The notes beneath the pieces are model-generated. The model was not told the DNA's origin, searched no databases, and saw nothing but the letters and a program-made list of their open reading frames with translations. A stretch of 64,000 bases of DNA from Weeksella massiliensis (lineage in GTDB: Bacteria; Bacteroidota; Bacteroidia; Flavobacteriales; Weeksellaceae): assembly GCA_000751595.1 (NCBI GenBank), contig CCMH01000004.1:186001-250000 (forward strand). The letters are read 5' to 3'. Position numbers and translations under genes: made by a program. The stretch's first letter is position 1. Each line of letters opens with the position of its first letter. Positions 36,158 to 46,016 of this stretch are shown here, one piece after another.

Positions 36158-36491
36158 CTTCTACGTACGAATATTTGAGCTGTGAAATTTCCCACGCAAG
36201 ATACTTTTCTATTTCCTTATTTAAAAATTTTAGTCCAAACATTAGAATTCCAAAATCGTCTAATAAACCAATCGGTCCGAAAACAAAAGCTGGAATAAAA
36301 TCTAAAGGAGAAACAATATAAATAAGTGCCAATATCGGAAGTATAATATTTTTCCAATTTGGTTTGTACACGCCACGAACAATATCATTTACCATACGAA
36401 AAGCGGTTTTTACTTTTGAAGTAAACGATTTGTCTTGTTGTGCTTTAGTAGCTGCAGCTCCAGCTAATTTGAAAAATCTTCTTTTGTTCAT
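36138..36491 (-). CDS. YkvA-family (DUF1232) membrane protein
   Basis: 117 residues. The core ILPILALIYIVSPLDFIPAF, followed by FGPIGLLDDFGIL, is the DUF1232 signature (YIxSPxDxIPD and DD). One or two hydrophobic segments and a basic N-terminus suggest an inner-membrane protein. Function unknown. Upstream of miaA in the same unit. Confidence 0.85.
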   Translation of the reverse strand: MNKRRFFKLAGAAATKAQQDKSFTSKVKTAFRMVNDIVRGVYKPNWKNIILPILALIYIVSPLDFIPAFVFGPIGLLDDFGILMFGLKFLNKEIEKYLAWEISQLKYSYVEDAKIID

Positions 36492-36613
36492 TTCCTTAAA
36501 ATAGTTTTGATTAATTATTTAAATTTCAAAGCCCGTGCCAAAGTCTATTTGTCAGGTTTACAATAGTTTATAAACGAAAAGTTATTTCAAACTTTAAAAT
36601 TTCCTAAAAAAAT

Positions 36614-36639
36614 AAAGCCTCGAAATTTCGAGGCTTTTA
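36614..36639 (-). terminator. Intrinsic terminator of the fused mutase gene
   Basis: TAAAGCCTCGAAA pairs perfectly with TTTCGAGGCTTTA; T-run follows on the minus strand. Confidence 0.8.
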
Positions 36640-36663
36640 TCTTATATACTTTTGACGGTACAA

Positions 36664-39600
36664 TTACATATTTCTTCTGTATTGTCCTCCCACCTTGAAT
36701 AACGAATCTGTAATTTGACCGAGTGAACAAACTTTTGTAGCTTCCATAAGCGCTTCGAAAAGGTTTCCATTCTGGATGGCAATTTCCTGAATTTTTTCCA
36801 ATTGTTCTTTTTCTTCAGCTGCTTTTATTTGATGCAGTTTTTCTTTGGTCTGAATCTGGAATTGCTTTTCTTCCTCGGTAGCACGAATCACTTCTGCCGG
36901 AACTACGGTTTTTGATCCGGTAGAACTCAAGAACGTATTCACACCAATAATAGGAAAATCTCCGTTGTGTTTCAAAGTCTCATAATACAAAGATTCTTCT
37001 TGAATTTTCGAACGTTGATACATGGTTTCCATTGCTCCTAAAACGCCTCCACGCTCCGTAATTCGATCAAATTCAGCTAAAACGGCTTCTTCTACCAAAT
37101 CGGTCAATTCTTCGATAATAAACGAACCTTGTATTGGATTTTCGTTTTTCGCTAATCCTAATTCTTTATTAATAATCAACTGAATGGCCATCGCTCTACG
37201 CACCGATTCTTCTGTTGGCGTCGTAATCGCTTCATCGTATGCGTTGGTATGTAATGAGTTACAGTTGTCGTAAATCGCATAAAGCGCTTGCAAAGTGGTT
37301 CGAATATCATTAAAATCAATTTCCTGCGCATGCAACGATCGACCAGATGTTTGAATATGGTATTTCAACATTTGTGCTCTTTCGTTTGCGCCGTATTTTT
37401 GTTTCAATGCTTTCGCCCAAATTCTTCTTGCTACTCGTCCGATCACCGAATATTCCGGATCGATTCCGTTAGAAAAGAAGAACGATAAGTTTGGTCCAAA
37501 TGCATTGATATCCATTCCTCTCGACAAATAATATTCTACATACGTAAAGCCGTTTGCCAATGTAAAGGCCAATTGCGTCACCGGATTTGCCCCAGCTTCG
37601 GCAATGTGATAACCCGAAATAGATACGGAATAAAAGTTTCGAACATTATGATCGATAAAATATTCTTGCACATCTCCCATCAAACGCAAAGCAAATTCGG
37701 TAGAGAAAATACAAGTATTTTGCGCCTGATCTTCTTTTAGGATATCCGCCTGAACGGTTCCACGCACTTGTGCCAAAGTATGTTTTTTGATTTCTTCGTA
37801 CACTTCTTTTGGCAAAACTTGATCTCCGGTTACGCCCAACAACATCAGTCCTAAACCATCATTGCCTTCTGGTAAGTCGCCATTGTATCTTGGTCTTTCA
37901 AAGCCTTTGTCTTCGTAAATTGCTTTTATTTTGGCTTCTACTTCAGCTTCTAATCCATTTTCTATGATGTATTTTTCGCAATTCTGATCGATGGCAGCAT
38001 TCATAAAAAAGCCTAACAACATCGGCGCAGGTCCGTTGATGGTCATTGAAACCGACGTCATCGGATGCGACAAATCAAAACCAGAATATAATTTTTTAGC
38101 ATCATCCAAACAACAAATGGACACACCTGCATTTCCGATCTTTCCGTAAATATCTGGTCGGTGCCCCGGATCATTTCCATAAAGCGTTACCGAGTCAAAC
38201 GCAGTTGACAATCGTTTGGCAGGCATTCCTTTCGAAACATAGTGGAAACGACGGTTTGTACGCTCTGGTCCTCCTTCACCGGCGAACATTCGGGTAGGAT
38301 CTTCTCCTTCACGCTTGAATGGATATAAGCCCGAAGTGAACGGAAATTCTCCCGGTACATTTTCTTGCAAAACCCAACGCAACAAATCGCCCCAAGCTTC
38401 ATATTTTGGTAAAGCTACTTTTGGAATTTGTAAGTGTGATAAGGATTCTGAATGGGTTTTTATTTTGATTTCTTTGTCACGAACCTTGAAACTATAAATT
38501 GGATTTTTGTATTTATTTACTTTTTCGTCCCAAGTGATGATCACTTCCCAATTGAAAGGGTCTAAATTCCGTTTTAATTTATCGAATTCCGCCAAAAGAA
38601 CTTTTGACAATTCTTCGTTTTCGGTTCCGGTTATTTCGATTCCGTGTTGTGTCAGTTGCGGCATTTTCCCCGAAAGAGTTTCGATCGTTTTGAAAATTCC
38701 GTATAATTTTTGCGCCACTTCTTTTTGTGCGGATGCTTTGGCATCGTATGCGCGATTATTCTCGGCAATCTCTGATAAATAACGCGTTCTTGCCGGAGGA
38801 ATAACAAATATTTTTTCCGACATTTCTTTTGTAATTTCAAATGATGAAGCCAAATCTGCACCCGTTTTTTCTACCACTTTATCTATGATGGCTTTGTAGA
38901 GTTGATTGGTTCCTGGATCGTTGAATTGAGAAGCAATCGTACCAAAAACAGGCATTTCATCCGGATTTACATCCCAAAGATTATGGTTGCGTTGGTATTG
39001 CTTTTTCACATCGCGAATAGCATCTAAAGCGCCTCTTTTATCGAATTTATTGATAGCTACAATGTCAGCAAAATCCAACATATCAATTTTTTCTAATTGA
39101 GTAGCCGCACCAAATTCTGGTGTCATGATATAAAGTGATGCATCTGAATGATCGAGAATTTCGGTGTCAGATTGTCCGATTCCGGAAGTTTCTAAAATGA
39201 TCAAATCAAAATTAGCCGCTTTCAAAACTTGCAAAGCTTCTTCTACATAGCGAGACAAAGCCAAATTGGATTGGCGTGTGGCCAACGAACGCATATAGAC
39301 ACGCGGATTATTGATCGAGTTCATACGAATACGATCGCCCAATAAAGCACCGCCTGTTTTCTTTTTAGATGGATCTACCGAAACCAAAGCGATGGTTTTT
39401 TCTGGAAAATCAATCAAAAAACGGCGAACAATTTCATCGACCATCGACGATTTTCCTGCTCCACCGGTTCCGGTAATTCCGAGAACTGGCGCCGATTTAT
39501 CGGTTACTTTATCATAATCAAAAACTTTCAGAAAGTCTTCTTCTCTATTTTCTGCCAAAGAAATTAAACGCGAAATGGTTGTAACATCTTTGTCTTGTAA

Positions 39601-40140
39601 CGATTGGTACACATCTTTACCTTCGGGCAACTCTAAATTACCTGTTGGGAAATCGGATTTCTCGACCATATCGTTGATCATCCCTTGTAAACCAAGTTCA
39701 CGACCATCATCGGGCGAATAAATACGGGTAATTCCGTAATCCATAAGATCTTTGATTTCGGTCGGAAGAATTACTCCGCCTCCACCACCAACAATTTTGA
39801 TGTGTCCTGCTCCTTTTTCCTGAAGCAAATCATACATATATTTAAAATATTCATTGTGACCACCCTGATAAGAAGTCATCGCAATTGCGTTTGCATCTTC
39901 TTGTATCGCTGTGTTCACCACGTCTTCTACTGATTTGTCATGACCCAAATGGATCACTTCGCATCCGGTAGACTGAATGATGCGGCGCATGATATTGATA
40001 GCGGCATCGTGACCATCAAACAAAGCCGCGGCAGTAACTATGCGCACTTTGTTCTTTGGATTATAGGGTTGTTGCGATGGTTGATGAGGGGAAACTTTTT
40101 TTTCTTCTTTTTCTGTAGTAATCTCAGACATTTTGTTCAT
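36664..40140 (-). CDS. icmF: Fused acyl-CoA mutase, IcmF type
   Basis: 1158 residues in the IcmF order: an N-terminal B12-binding domain ([15 protein letters not shown], near 38-52, and the GGGGGVI loop), a MeaB-like G-protein chaperone domain (P-loop [12 protein letters not shown], near 222-233; [20 protein letters not shown]), a linker, and the C-terminal substrate-binding barrel (from about 570; [33 protein letters not shown]). IcmF catalyses cobalamin-dependent carbon-skeleton rearrangement of isobutyryl- and n-butyryl-CoA, with a built-in GTPase for cofactor loading. In the GLYPFKRE segment a Tyr stands where I would expect Phe of IcmF, so substrate is not settled. A second Met (codon 4) is an alternative start. 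Confidence 0.9.
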   Translation of the reverse strand: MNKMSEITTEKEEKKVSPHQPSQQPYNPKNKVRIVTAAALFDGHDAAINIMRRIIQSTGCEVIHLGHDKSVEDVVNTAIQEDANAIAMTSYQGGHNEYFKYMYDLLQEKGAGHIKIVGGGGGVILPTEIKDLMDYGITRIYSPDDGRELGLQGMINDMVEKSDFPTGNLELPEGKDVYQSLQDKDVTTISRLISLAENREEDFLKVFDYDKVTDKSAPVLGITGTGGAGKSSMVDEIVRRFLIDFPEKTIALVSVDPSKKKTGGALLGDRIRMNSINNPRVYMRSLATRQSNLALSRYVEEALQVLKAANFDLIILETSGIGQSDTEILDHSDASLYIMTPEFGAATQLEKIDMLDFADIVAINKFDKRGALDAIRDVKKQYQRNHNLWDVNPDEMPVFGTIASQFNDPGTNQLYKAIIDKVVEKTGADLASSFEITKEMSEKIFVIPPARTRYLSEIAENNRAYDAKASAQKEVAQKLYGIFKTIETLSGKMPQLTQHGIEITGTENEELSKVLLAEFDKLKRNLDPFNWEVIITWDEKVNKYKNPIYSFKVRDKEIKIKTHSESLSHLQIPKVALPKYEAWGDLLRWVLQENVPGEFPFTSGLYPFKREGEDPTRMFAGEGGPERTNRRFHYVSKGMPAKRLSTAFDSVTLYGNDPGHRPDIYGKIGNAGVSICCLDDAKKLYSGFDLSHPMTSVSMTINGPAPMLLGFFMNAAIDQNCEKYIIENGLEAEVEAKIKAIYEDKGFERPRYNGDLPEGNDGLGLMLLGVTGDQVLPKEVYEEIKKHTLAQVRGTVQADILKEDQAQNTCIFSTEFALRLMGDVQEYFIDHNVRNFYSVSISGYHIAEAGANPVTQLAFTLANGFTYVEYYLSRGMDINAFGPNLSFFFSNGIDPEYSVIGRVARRIWAKALKQKYGANERAQMLKYHIQTSGRSLHAQEIDFNDIRTTLQALYAIYDNCNSLHTNAYDEAITTPTEESVRRAMAIQLIINKELGLAKNENPIQGSFIIEELTDLVEEAVLAEFDRITERGGVLGAMETMYQRSKIQEESLYYETLKHNGDFPIIGVNTFLSSTGSKTVVPAEVIRATEEEKQFQIQTKEKLHQIKAAEEKEQLEKIQEIAIQNGNLFEALMEATKVCSLGQITDSLFKVGGQYRRNM

Positions 40141-40248
40141 TTTGATAATGGCTAATATACATTAATTTCAATAGTTTTTATGAAAAAAAGACTATACGAA
40201 CTAAAGTTGTTTACAATCAATAAGATAAATGTATAAAAATAGTCAGAA

Positions 40249-40779
40249 TTATTTTTTATTTATTTTACGTAGTCGAAGTTTTTCTTTGTAAAAAACTTGG
40301 GTACATACATAAAGTTCTTTTTCTAATTCCGCATAAACGTTTCCTTCTTTATCTTTGATTTCTATTGGTTTAATGAAGGTTATCTCTTTTTTTTCTTCAA
40401 CTCTTTTTTTTATTTGTTCGATTTCTTTTTCCGTAAAAATATAATCGACCCAAACCGTTTTTTTTATTGGTCTTTTGAATTTTGCTTTCACAGACTTATC
40501 CCAAACTACGTACTCCTTTCCTAAAATTTGAGTCAATTGAACCATGTAAATTGGGTCGGTTGCCGACAACATACTTCCGCCAAACATAGTGCCCATATAA
40601 TTCATGTTTTTATACGAGAAAATGATTTTTCCTTTTATGCGATGCATATCCTTCGAAATTTCGACCAAACGCCCACAAGAGCGACGATACATAGGTGAAA
40701 TATTAAAGAAAAATTTTAGATATTTATGTTTGTTTGGACTTTTTTCTAGCGAATTGGCTAACTTTTGATAGAATGACAT
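40249..40779 (-). CDS. DUF4442 hot-dog-fold protein
   Basis: 176 residues from the ATG at 40779 (MSFYQKLANSLEKSP); the longer frame overlaps menE and is not preferred. FFNISPMYRRSCGRLVEISK and YMGTMFGGSMLSATDPIYMV are the DUF4442 pattern, a hot-dog-fold branch related to acyl-CoA thioesterases (PaaI/YiiD-like). As last gene of the menaquinone unit it might hydrolyse DHNA-CoA, the one step of the pathway not otherwise visible here; that is inference from position. It begins 13 bases after the menE stop. Confidence 0.75.
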   Translation of the reverse strand: MSFYQKLANSLEKSPNKHKYLKFFFNISPMYRRSCGRLVEISKDMHRIKGKIIFSYKNMNYMGTMFGGSMLSATDPIYMVQLTQILGKEYVVWDKSVKAKFKRPIKKTVWVDYIFTEKEIEQIKKRVEEKKEITFIKPIEIKDKEGNVYAELEKELYVCTQVFYKEKLRLRKINKK

Positions 40780-40792
40780 ATTAGTTAACTTT

Positions 40793-41812
40793 TTAGAGTT
40801 TTCTTCGTTTGATTTTTCCCGATTCGGTACGTTCAAATTGAGTTTGGAAAATTATTTCTTTTGGTTTTTCGTATTGATTAAATTCAATTTTATCCATCTG
40901 AAAATCAATAGGTTCTCCTTCAATCATCAAGATCAACTTTTCACCTAAAAGATCATCTTTTTTACTGCTTACGTAAAATGCACGTTGAAGATAAGGTTTT
41001 AATTTTTCTTCTATCTTTTCCGGAAACAATTTTATTCCACCCGAATTGATAATATTATCAGCTCGTCCGACCCAAATAAATTCTTTCGTAGAATGAATTT
41101 CTACCACGTCGTTTGTCGTAAGAATTTCGTCAGAATAAGGTGTTTTGATTTGTAAACAAGAGCGTTCGTCTTGACTAATTTCGACTTCATCAAAAACTTC
41201 GAAACTCTCTTTCTGATTAGGATATTGTTCATTACTCACCTGTTTAAAAGCGATATGCGTAATAGTTTCGGTCATGGCATATGTTTCGAAAATTCTATTT
41301 CGAAATACATACAATTTATCCTTAATGCTTTGATTAAGTGGTGCTCCACCAATAATCAAACAACGACAATGCGCTACAAAATCAAGTGATTTTTCTATTT
41401 GCATCGGAGTTAAGGCAACAAAATCTATCGAATCATTCGGCAGATTTAGTTGTTGAAAATCATCCCACAAAAAAACCGAACGTGGCGTAGTGCAAATCAA
41501 TTTTAGACCTAAAACAATTGCACGAACAAGCATCATTTTTCCGGCTATATAATTCACAGGCATTACCAAAAGTGCGGTATTTCCTTTTTCTAAAGAAAGA
41601 TATTTCGCTGTATGTTCGGCACTTTTTTTCATGTTGCTTTTGGTCAACATCATTTTTTTAGGAACTCCCGTAGAGCCAGAAGTTTGCACTTCAACTTCAT
41701 TCTCTTCGTTGTACCAAACTTCTAAAAAATCTAAAACATCTTGTTCGAAAGCTGTACTAGCCTGAAGATTTTTATAGCTAAAATTCGGCAAACTAAAATC
41801 TAAAATCATCAT
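40793..41812 (-). CDS. menE: O-succinylbenzoate-CoA ligase, short form
   Basis: 339 residues. The AMP-binding signature is VQTSGSTGVPKKMMLTKSNM (near 42-61); later ETYAMTETITHIAFK (adenine-binding T.E motif), WVGRADNIINSGGIKLFPEK (hinge) and a final RTESGKIKRR with the C-terminal catalytic Lys. It is much shorter than proteobacterial MenE, as is usual for the bacteroidetal enzyme. Activates o-succinylbenzoate with ATP and CoA in menaquinone synthesis. Its start overlaps the DUF1684 stop by four bases. Confidence 0.9.
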   Translation of the reverse strand: MMILDFSLPNFSYKNLQASTAFEQDVLDFLEVWYNEENEVEVQTSGSTGVPKKMMLTKSNMKKSAEHTAKYLSLEKGNTALLVMPVNYIAGKMMLVRAIVLGLKLICTTPRSVFLWDDFQQLNLPNDSIDFVALTPMQIEKSLDFVAHCRCLIIGGAPLNQSIKDKLYVFRNRIFETYAMTETITHIAFKQVSNEQYPNQKESFEVFDEVEISQDERSCLQIKTPYSDEILTTNDVVEIHSTKEFIWVGRADNIINSGGIKLFPEKIEEKLKPYLQRAFYVSSKKDDLLGEKLILMIEGEPIDFQMDKIEFNQYEKPKEIIFQTQFERTESGKIKRRKL

Positions 41813-42429
41813 GGCATCGAGTAGCTAACGCCAGCATTAATTTCGATTGGTAAGAAATTATTGGTAGGCGGAATTGGACAACTGTAATGTGAACTGTAAG
41901 CACAATAAGGATTATAAGCTTTATTGAAATCTATAAAAACAGTATTATTTTCGAGGTTGATTTCAGTTATGTTTATATCTAAATATCGACCCCCTCCGTA
42001 TGAAGTATCGCCTGAAGTTTCGTCTGTAAAAGGCAAGAAAAGCGAATGTTGACTTTGTTTACTTACAGGATAAAACTGATATAAAGTTAGTGTTAATGGC
42101 TGATTGTCAATTTCGAAATCTATGGTACCATATTCTTTATAAGTCTGTATTTTTTGAGCTGATGTAGGAAATTTTACAATTTCACCGTTTGTTAAAAATG
42201 TAAAATTAGCTTTTACTCGATATTTTTCTTGTATAGGAAAAAATTGAATTCCTTTGAATTTCGCAATTTCATCTCCTTTCAGTGGGGTTGTATTTGGATT
42301 GAGGTAGTGCTTATTCAAATCGGTTTGATAATCAGCAATTCCTTTTTGATAGGATTCATTTTTAGGTGAACTAACACTACAAGAAAAAATAATTAAACCA
42401 CTAATAATTATTGTGATAGTCTTTTTCAT
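41809..42429 (-). CDS. DUF1684 lipoprotein
   Basis: 206 residues with lipobox IIFSCSVS (Cys17). The segments KFKGIQFFPIQEKYRVKA, GGGRYLDI and DFNKAYNPYCAYSSHYSCPI (PPTNN) are diagnostic of DUF1684, a beta-rich family with conserved N-P-x-C-x-Y. Function unknown. It sits inside the menaquinone unit between menC and menE, with a 4-base overlap to menE and 1 base to menC, so it is co-translated. Confidence 0.85.
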   Translation of the reverse strand: MKKTITIIISGLIIFSCSVSSPKNESYQKGIADYQTDLNKHYLNPNTTPLKGDEIAKFKGIQFFPIQEKYRVKANFTFLTNGEIVKFPTSAQKIQTYKEYGTIDFEIDNQPLTLTLYQFYPVSKQSQHSLFLPFTDETSGDTSYGGGRYLDINITEINLENNTVFIDFNKAYNPYCAYSSHYSCPIPPTNNFLPIEINAGVSYSMP

Positions 42430-42430
42430 T

Positions 42431-43468
42431 TTATGGTTTTTTACGAAATATTTGATCTTTTTCTACTTGCAATCTAGACCGAAAATTATTAGTAAATAAA
42501 CTTCCAGTTCCCAAACCTTGAGGCATTTCTGGATACAGAATCGCGGTCCATTGAGCAATAGCATTGAGCCCGATATTACTTTCGAGTGCAGAAGTAATCC
42601 AAAAACCAATGCCTAAAGCATCGCAACAATCTATCCATTCTAACGATCCTCGAACTCCACCAACCAAACTTGGTTTGAGGATAATATATTGCGGTTGGAT
42701 TTCTTGTAAAAGCGCATATTTATCTTCTAGATGAAAAACGCCAATCAATTCTTCGTCCAAAGCAATTGGTGTTGGAGTTTCGGCACAAAGCGCTTTCATT
42801 TCTTTAATTTGACCAGCTTTGATTGGTTGCTCTATCGAATGTATCGATAATTCTTTCAATTGATGCAAAACTGTTTTTGCTTCATCAAAACTAAAACCAC
42901 CGTTAGCATCAACCCGAAGTTCTAATTTATCGGCTGGATAATTAGCCCGTAATTCTTTCAGGATTTCATATTCATCTTTCCAATTTACGCCAATTTTCAA
43001 TTTAAGACAATGAAAACCTTGCGCTAATTTTTCTTCGATTTGTTCTTTCATAAAATCGACATCCCCCATCCAAATAAGTCCATTGATCGGAATTCCTTTT
43101 TCGCCATTTTTAAAAGCAGATTCGTACAAATCTGGGTTATATGGATCGGTATAATCAGGATTATCGAGGTTGATTCTAATGGATTGAAAAAGCTGTTCTA
43201 ATCCAAATTGGATAGAAGGAAAAGCCCGTAATTCATCCCAAAGAAAAGCCAATCCTTTATCGAAATTATCACAAGCCCATTGTAATTTTGTTTCATATTC
43301 TGGCACATCATCTGCGCTTAAACCTTTGAAAAGACCGCACTCGCCAAAAAAAACTTGTTTGTTTTCCTCTGCTTTGAGGATGTAGGTTAATTTCTCTGTT
43401 AATACGCCACGAGATGTTCCGCCGGGACGCTTAAATTGTAAGGTATATGGTGTAAAAGATACTTTCAT
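42431..43468 (-). CDS. menC: o-Succinylbenzoate synthase
   Basis: 345 residues of the enolase superfamily: LKLKIGVNWKDEYEIL (catalytic KxK), LRVDANGGFSFDEA (metal Asp), SIEQPI (metal Glu), ALDEELIG (metal Asp/Glu) and ILKPSLVGG (second catalytic Lys). N-terminal lid with PGGTSRGVLTEK. It dehydrates SHCHC to o-succinylbenzoate in menaquinone synthesis, consistent with menE and menA around it; some relatives racemise N-acylamino acids, but context argues for MenC. TATATTTG is 4 bases before the ATG. Confidence 0.92.
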   Translation of the reverse strand: MKVSFTPYTLQFKRPGGTSRGVLTEKLTYILKAEENKQVFFGECGLFKGLSADDVPEYETKLQWACDNFDKGLAFLWDELRAFPSIQFGLEQLFQSIRINLDNPDYTDPYNPDLYESAFKNGEKGIPINGLIWMGDVDFMKEQIEEKLAQGFHCLKLKIGVNWKDEYEILKELRANYPADKLELRVDANGGFSFDEAKTVLHQLKELSIHSIEQPIKAGQIKEMKALCAETPTPIALDEELIGVFHLEDKYALLQEIQPQYIILKPSLVGGVRGSLEWIDCCDALGIGFWITSALESNIGLNAIAQWTAILYPEMPQGLGTGSLFTNNFRSRLQVEKDQIFRKKP

Positions 43469-43472
43469 TTCT

Positions 43473-43480
43473 CAAATATA
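43473..43480 (-). promoter_or_regulatory. -7 promoter element of menC
   Basis: TATATTTG on the minus strand, 4 bases before the start codon; predicts a leaderless or nearly leaderless mRNA. Confidence 0.55.
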
Positions 43481-43499
43481 CGGATGTTCTATAAAAGAA

Positions 43500-43525
43500 A
43501 AAATGCCCGATAATCGAGCATTTTA
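43500..43525 (-). terminator. Probable terminator of the UPF0173 gene
   Basis: AAAATGC.CGAT and ATCG.GCATTTT arms with one mismatch, T-rich on the minus strand. Confidence 0.5.
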
Positions 43526-43542
43526 GTAGTATGATAAAAAAA

Positions 43543-44223
43543 TTAAATCGTGATAGAGTCGCCAATTTCTAGAAGAACCAATTCTTTGTTTTGCTCAGCA
43601 AATGCTTTTTTAGCCTCTTCATGATTTATTTTGATTGGAGGGAAAGTATCGTAATGATAACCAAGAACCTTATCGACTTCTACGAACTCTGCAGCTTTTG
43701 TAGCTTGTTGATAGCCCATCGTGAAATTTCCTCCGATGGGTAAAATAGCCAAATCTACTTTACCGAGTGTTTCTGGAATCAGTTTCATTTCATAGGTCAA
43801 CGCTGTGTCGCCTGCAATATAAAGTCGTTTTCCATCGCTTTCTATCACATAACCATTAGGACTTCCACCATTCGATCCATCATCAAAAGAACTCGAGTGG
43901 AATGCAATTGTAGCATGCAGTTTCCCAAACGGAAAATCGTACGAACCACCGGTGTTTAGCCCATGCGAACGCAAACCTTTTGCCCCATAATAACTTGCTA
44001 TTTCTGCATTCGATATTATAGTTGCATCGTTTTCTTTTGCCAATTGTTCTGCATCATAAACGTGATCGCCATGCGCATGCGTGAGGACAATGAAATTTGG
44101 TTTTAATGATTGAAGATCAATTTTTTTTGCCAATTCGTTCGGAGTAATAAACGGATCGACCACGATGCGTTGATCTTTGGTTTCGATTAATAAACTAGCG
44201 TGACCTAAAAAAGTAATTTTCAT
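43543..44223 (-). CDS. UPF0173 metallo-beta-lactamase-fold hydrolase
   Basis: 226 residues from the ATG at 44223 (MKITFLGHASLLIET). THAHGDHVYDAEQL (near 49-62) supplies the HxHxDH zinc site, then GNFTMG and LGYHYDTFPPI with the last His. The family UPF0173 is of unknown substrate. It lies between menA and menC in the same direction but appears to have its own promoter and terminator, so a link to menaquinone synthesis is only positional. Confidence 0.88.
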   Translation of the reverse strand: MKITFLGHASLLIETKDQRIVVDPFITPNELAKKIDLQSLKPNFIVLTHAHGDHVYDAEQLAKENDATIISNAEIASYYGAKGLRSHGLNTGGSYDFPFGKLHATIAFHSSSFDDGSNGGSPNGYVIESDGKRLYIAGDTALTYEMKLIPETLGKVDLAILPIGGNFTMGYQQATKAAEFVEVDKVLGYHYDTFPPIKINHEEAKKAFAEQNKELVLLEIGDSITI

Positions 44224-44244
44224 TATTTTGTTTTTTGTTCCAAC

Positions 44245-44252
44245 CAAAGGTA
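44245..44252 (-). promoter_or_regulatory. -7 promoter element of the UPF0173 gene
   Basis: TACCTTTG on the minus strand, 21 bases before the ATG at 44223; it lies within the gap after menA. Confidence 0.45.
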
Positions 44253-44268
44253 CAATTTTTGAAATGTT

Positions 44269-45189
44269 TTAGCGTGTTAAAACATCTATAAAATCGAAGC
44301 CAACCAAGCCATAGCCTAATAACAAAGAGAAAATTAACGCCATCATGGCAATGGGCTTTAGGTAATTATCAAAATCTTTAGGATCTTCAACATTCATGAT
44401 TTTTCTTCTGATCTGACTTGCCATAAAGAAAACAATCATAAATACAATTCCGCTTAATTTTCCTGGTTTCACCTGAAGAACATACGCTAAGGCTAAGAAA
44501 AATGGAACGTTCATCAAGATAATTTGGTAAATTTTACCTTTTTTCATGCCGAGTTTAGAAGCAATCGTGATTTTATTGTTGCGCACATCATTTTCGACAT
44601 CGCGCATATTGTTCATGTTGAGAACTGCCACACTCCAAAAACCAATTGCAGCCGCAGGCAAAACGTTGATCCATTGAAAAGATTTCGAATATAAAAACTC
44701 GCCACCAAGTACTGCAACTAATCCGAAAAATATAAAAACAAAAACATCCCCTAAACAAATATAACCATAAGGTTTTTTCCCCATAGTATAGAGCATTGCA
44801 GCCAAAATACTCGCAATTCCTAAACCTAGAAAAAAGATAAAATAATTCCAATGCAATGGTACAAAAGCAACATATAACAAGGCCAAAACAGAAATCATAG
44901 AAATGATCGACATAATAAGAATCGCCATTTTCATTTGTTTGGGCGTAACTTCCCCGGCGGCTACTACTCTTTTTTCTCCTACACGATGCGTATCGGTTCC
45001 GCGTACTGCATCTCCATAATCGTTGGCATAATTGGATAAAACCTGAAAGCAAAACGCGGTGAAAAGTGATAAGAAAAATATATCTGTTTGATAAATACCT
45101 TCGAATTTAGCGATGAAACCTGCTAATATTAATCCACTTAGAGAAAGTGGTAAGGTCCGTAAACGTGCTGCGTGTATCCATTTTTTCAT
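44269..45189 (-). CDS. menA: 1,4-Dihydroxy-2-naphthoate polyprenyltransferase
   Basis: 306 residues, about eight or nine membrane helices, UbiA superfamily. NYANDYGDAVRGTD (near 52-65) is the first Asp-rich motif that binds the prenyl diphosphate via Mg2+; NNMRDVENDVRNNK (near 192-205) is the second. It joins a polyprenyl chain to DHNA and so needs the product of a polyprenyl synthase, for which the gene at 12274 is one candidate. First gene of the men group; TATCTTTG is 5 bases before its ATG. Confidence 0.95.
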   Translation of the reverse strand: MKKWIHAARLRTLPLSLSGLILAGFIAKFEGIYQTDIFFLSLFTAFCFQVLSNYANDYGDAVRGTDTHRVGEKRVVAAGEVTPKQMKMAILIMSIISMISVLALLYVAFVPLHWNYFIFFLGLGIASILAAMLYTMGKKPYGYICLGDVFVFIFFGLVAVLGGEFLYSKSFQWINVLPAAAIGFWSVAVLNMNNMRDVENDVRNNKITIASKLGMKKGKIYQIILMNVPFFLALAYVLQVKPGKLSGIVFMIVFFMASQIRRKIMNVEDPKDFDNYLKPIAMMALIFSLLLGYGLVGFDFIDVLTR

Positions 45190-45194
45190 GTTGG

Positions 45195-45202
45195 CAAAGA
45201 TA
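45195..45202 (-). promoter_or_regulatory. -7 promoter element of menA
   Basis: TATCTTTG on the minus strand, 5 bases before the ATG at 45189. Confidence 0.55.
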
Positions 45203-45380
45203 ACGATATTTCCAAGTTATAGAATGTTTTGGTTGGATAGTTTTAGGACGTTTAAAATCAAAAAAATCTTTAGTCACGTTCTGTATTTCATCCTACCGAA
45301 ATAAACAAACTTTCCCTTTCGAAAACGAAAAACGATAAATGGCTTGAGATAGGTCAATGGATTTATGAGAAGATTATGCT

Positions 45381-45388
45381 TAACTTTG
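45381..45388 (+). promoter_or_regulatory. -7 promoter element of miaE
   Basis: TAACTTTG, 19 bases before the ATG at 45408. Confidence 0.5.
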
Positions 45389-45407
45389 TAAGAATAAATA
45401 CAATAAA

Positions 45408-45989
45408 ATGTTAGGACTAAAATTATTGACCGATCCGCGATGGGCCAATATCGCTGAATCTAATTTAGAAGAAATATTAACCGACCATGCTTGGTGCGAG
45501 CAAAAAGCAGCTTCTAATGCCATTACGTTAATTACCAATAATTCTGAGCACGAAGATTTAGTGCACGAATTGTCGGCGATTGCAATTGAGGAAATGGAAC
45601 ACTTCAAAATGGTGGTTGACATCATCAAAGAACGTGGATATACGTTGGGTAGAGAGCGTGCCGATGATTATGTTAATCAACTTTTCAAGTTCATGAAAAA
45701 AGACGGCTCGCGCAATCAGGCATTTATCGATCGTTTGCTTTTTGCAGCGATGATCGAAGCTAGAAGTTGTGAGCGTTTCCGAGTTCTTTCGCAGAATATA
45801 AAAGATGAAGAACTGAAAAAGTTTTATTATGATTTGATGGTTTCTGAAGCGAATCATTATACCACTTTCTTGAATTTTGCTAAACAATATTCGAAAGATG
45901 TTGATGTAGATAAACGCTGGAAAGAATGGTTGGATTTTGAAGGAGAATTGATTCAATCATACGGAAATAAAGAAGCAATACACGGGTAA
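45408..45989 (+). CDS. miaE: tRNA-(ms2io6A)-hydroxylase
   Basis: 193 residues. The four-helix di-iron residues are seen in order: DHAWCEQKAAS, AIEEMEHFKMV (E..H), EARSCERFRV and SEANHYTTFL (E..H). This ferritin-like layout with EARSCERF is typical of MiaE, which hydroxylates the isopentenyl group of ms2i6A37 in tRNA and needs O2. miaA in this window makes the i6A precursor; miaB is not in the window. The luciferase-like gene follows after 27 bases. Confidence 0.9.
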   Translation: MLGLKLLTDPRWANIAESNLEEILTDHAWCEQKAASNAITLITNNSEHEDLVHELSAIAIEEMEHFKMVVDIIKERGYTLGRERADDYVNQLFKFMKKDGSRNQAFIDRLLFAAMIEARSCERFRVLSQNIKDEELKKFYYDLMVSEANHYTTFLNFAKQYSKDVDVDKRWKEWLDFEGELIQSYGNKEAIHG

Positions 45990-46016
45990 GAATCATACAA
46001 AAACCACCTGAACAAT

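Noticed and set aside
44588-45052. 154-codon open frame within menA in another frame of the same strand
   Set aside because: Cys/Arg/Phe-rich product, frame shadow of membrane helices.
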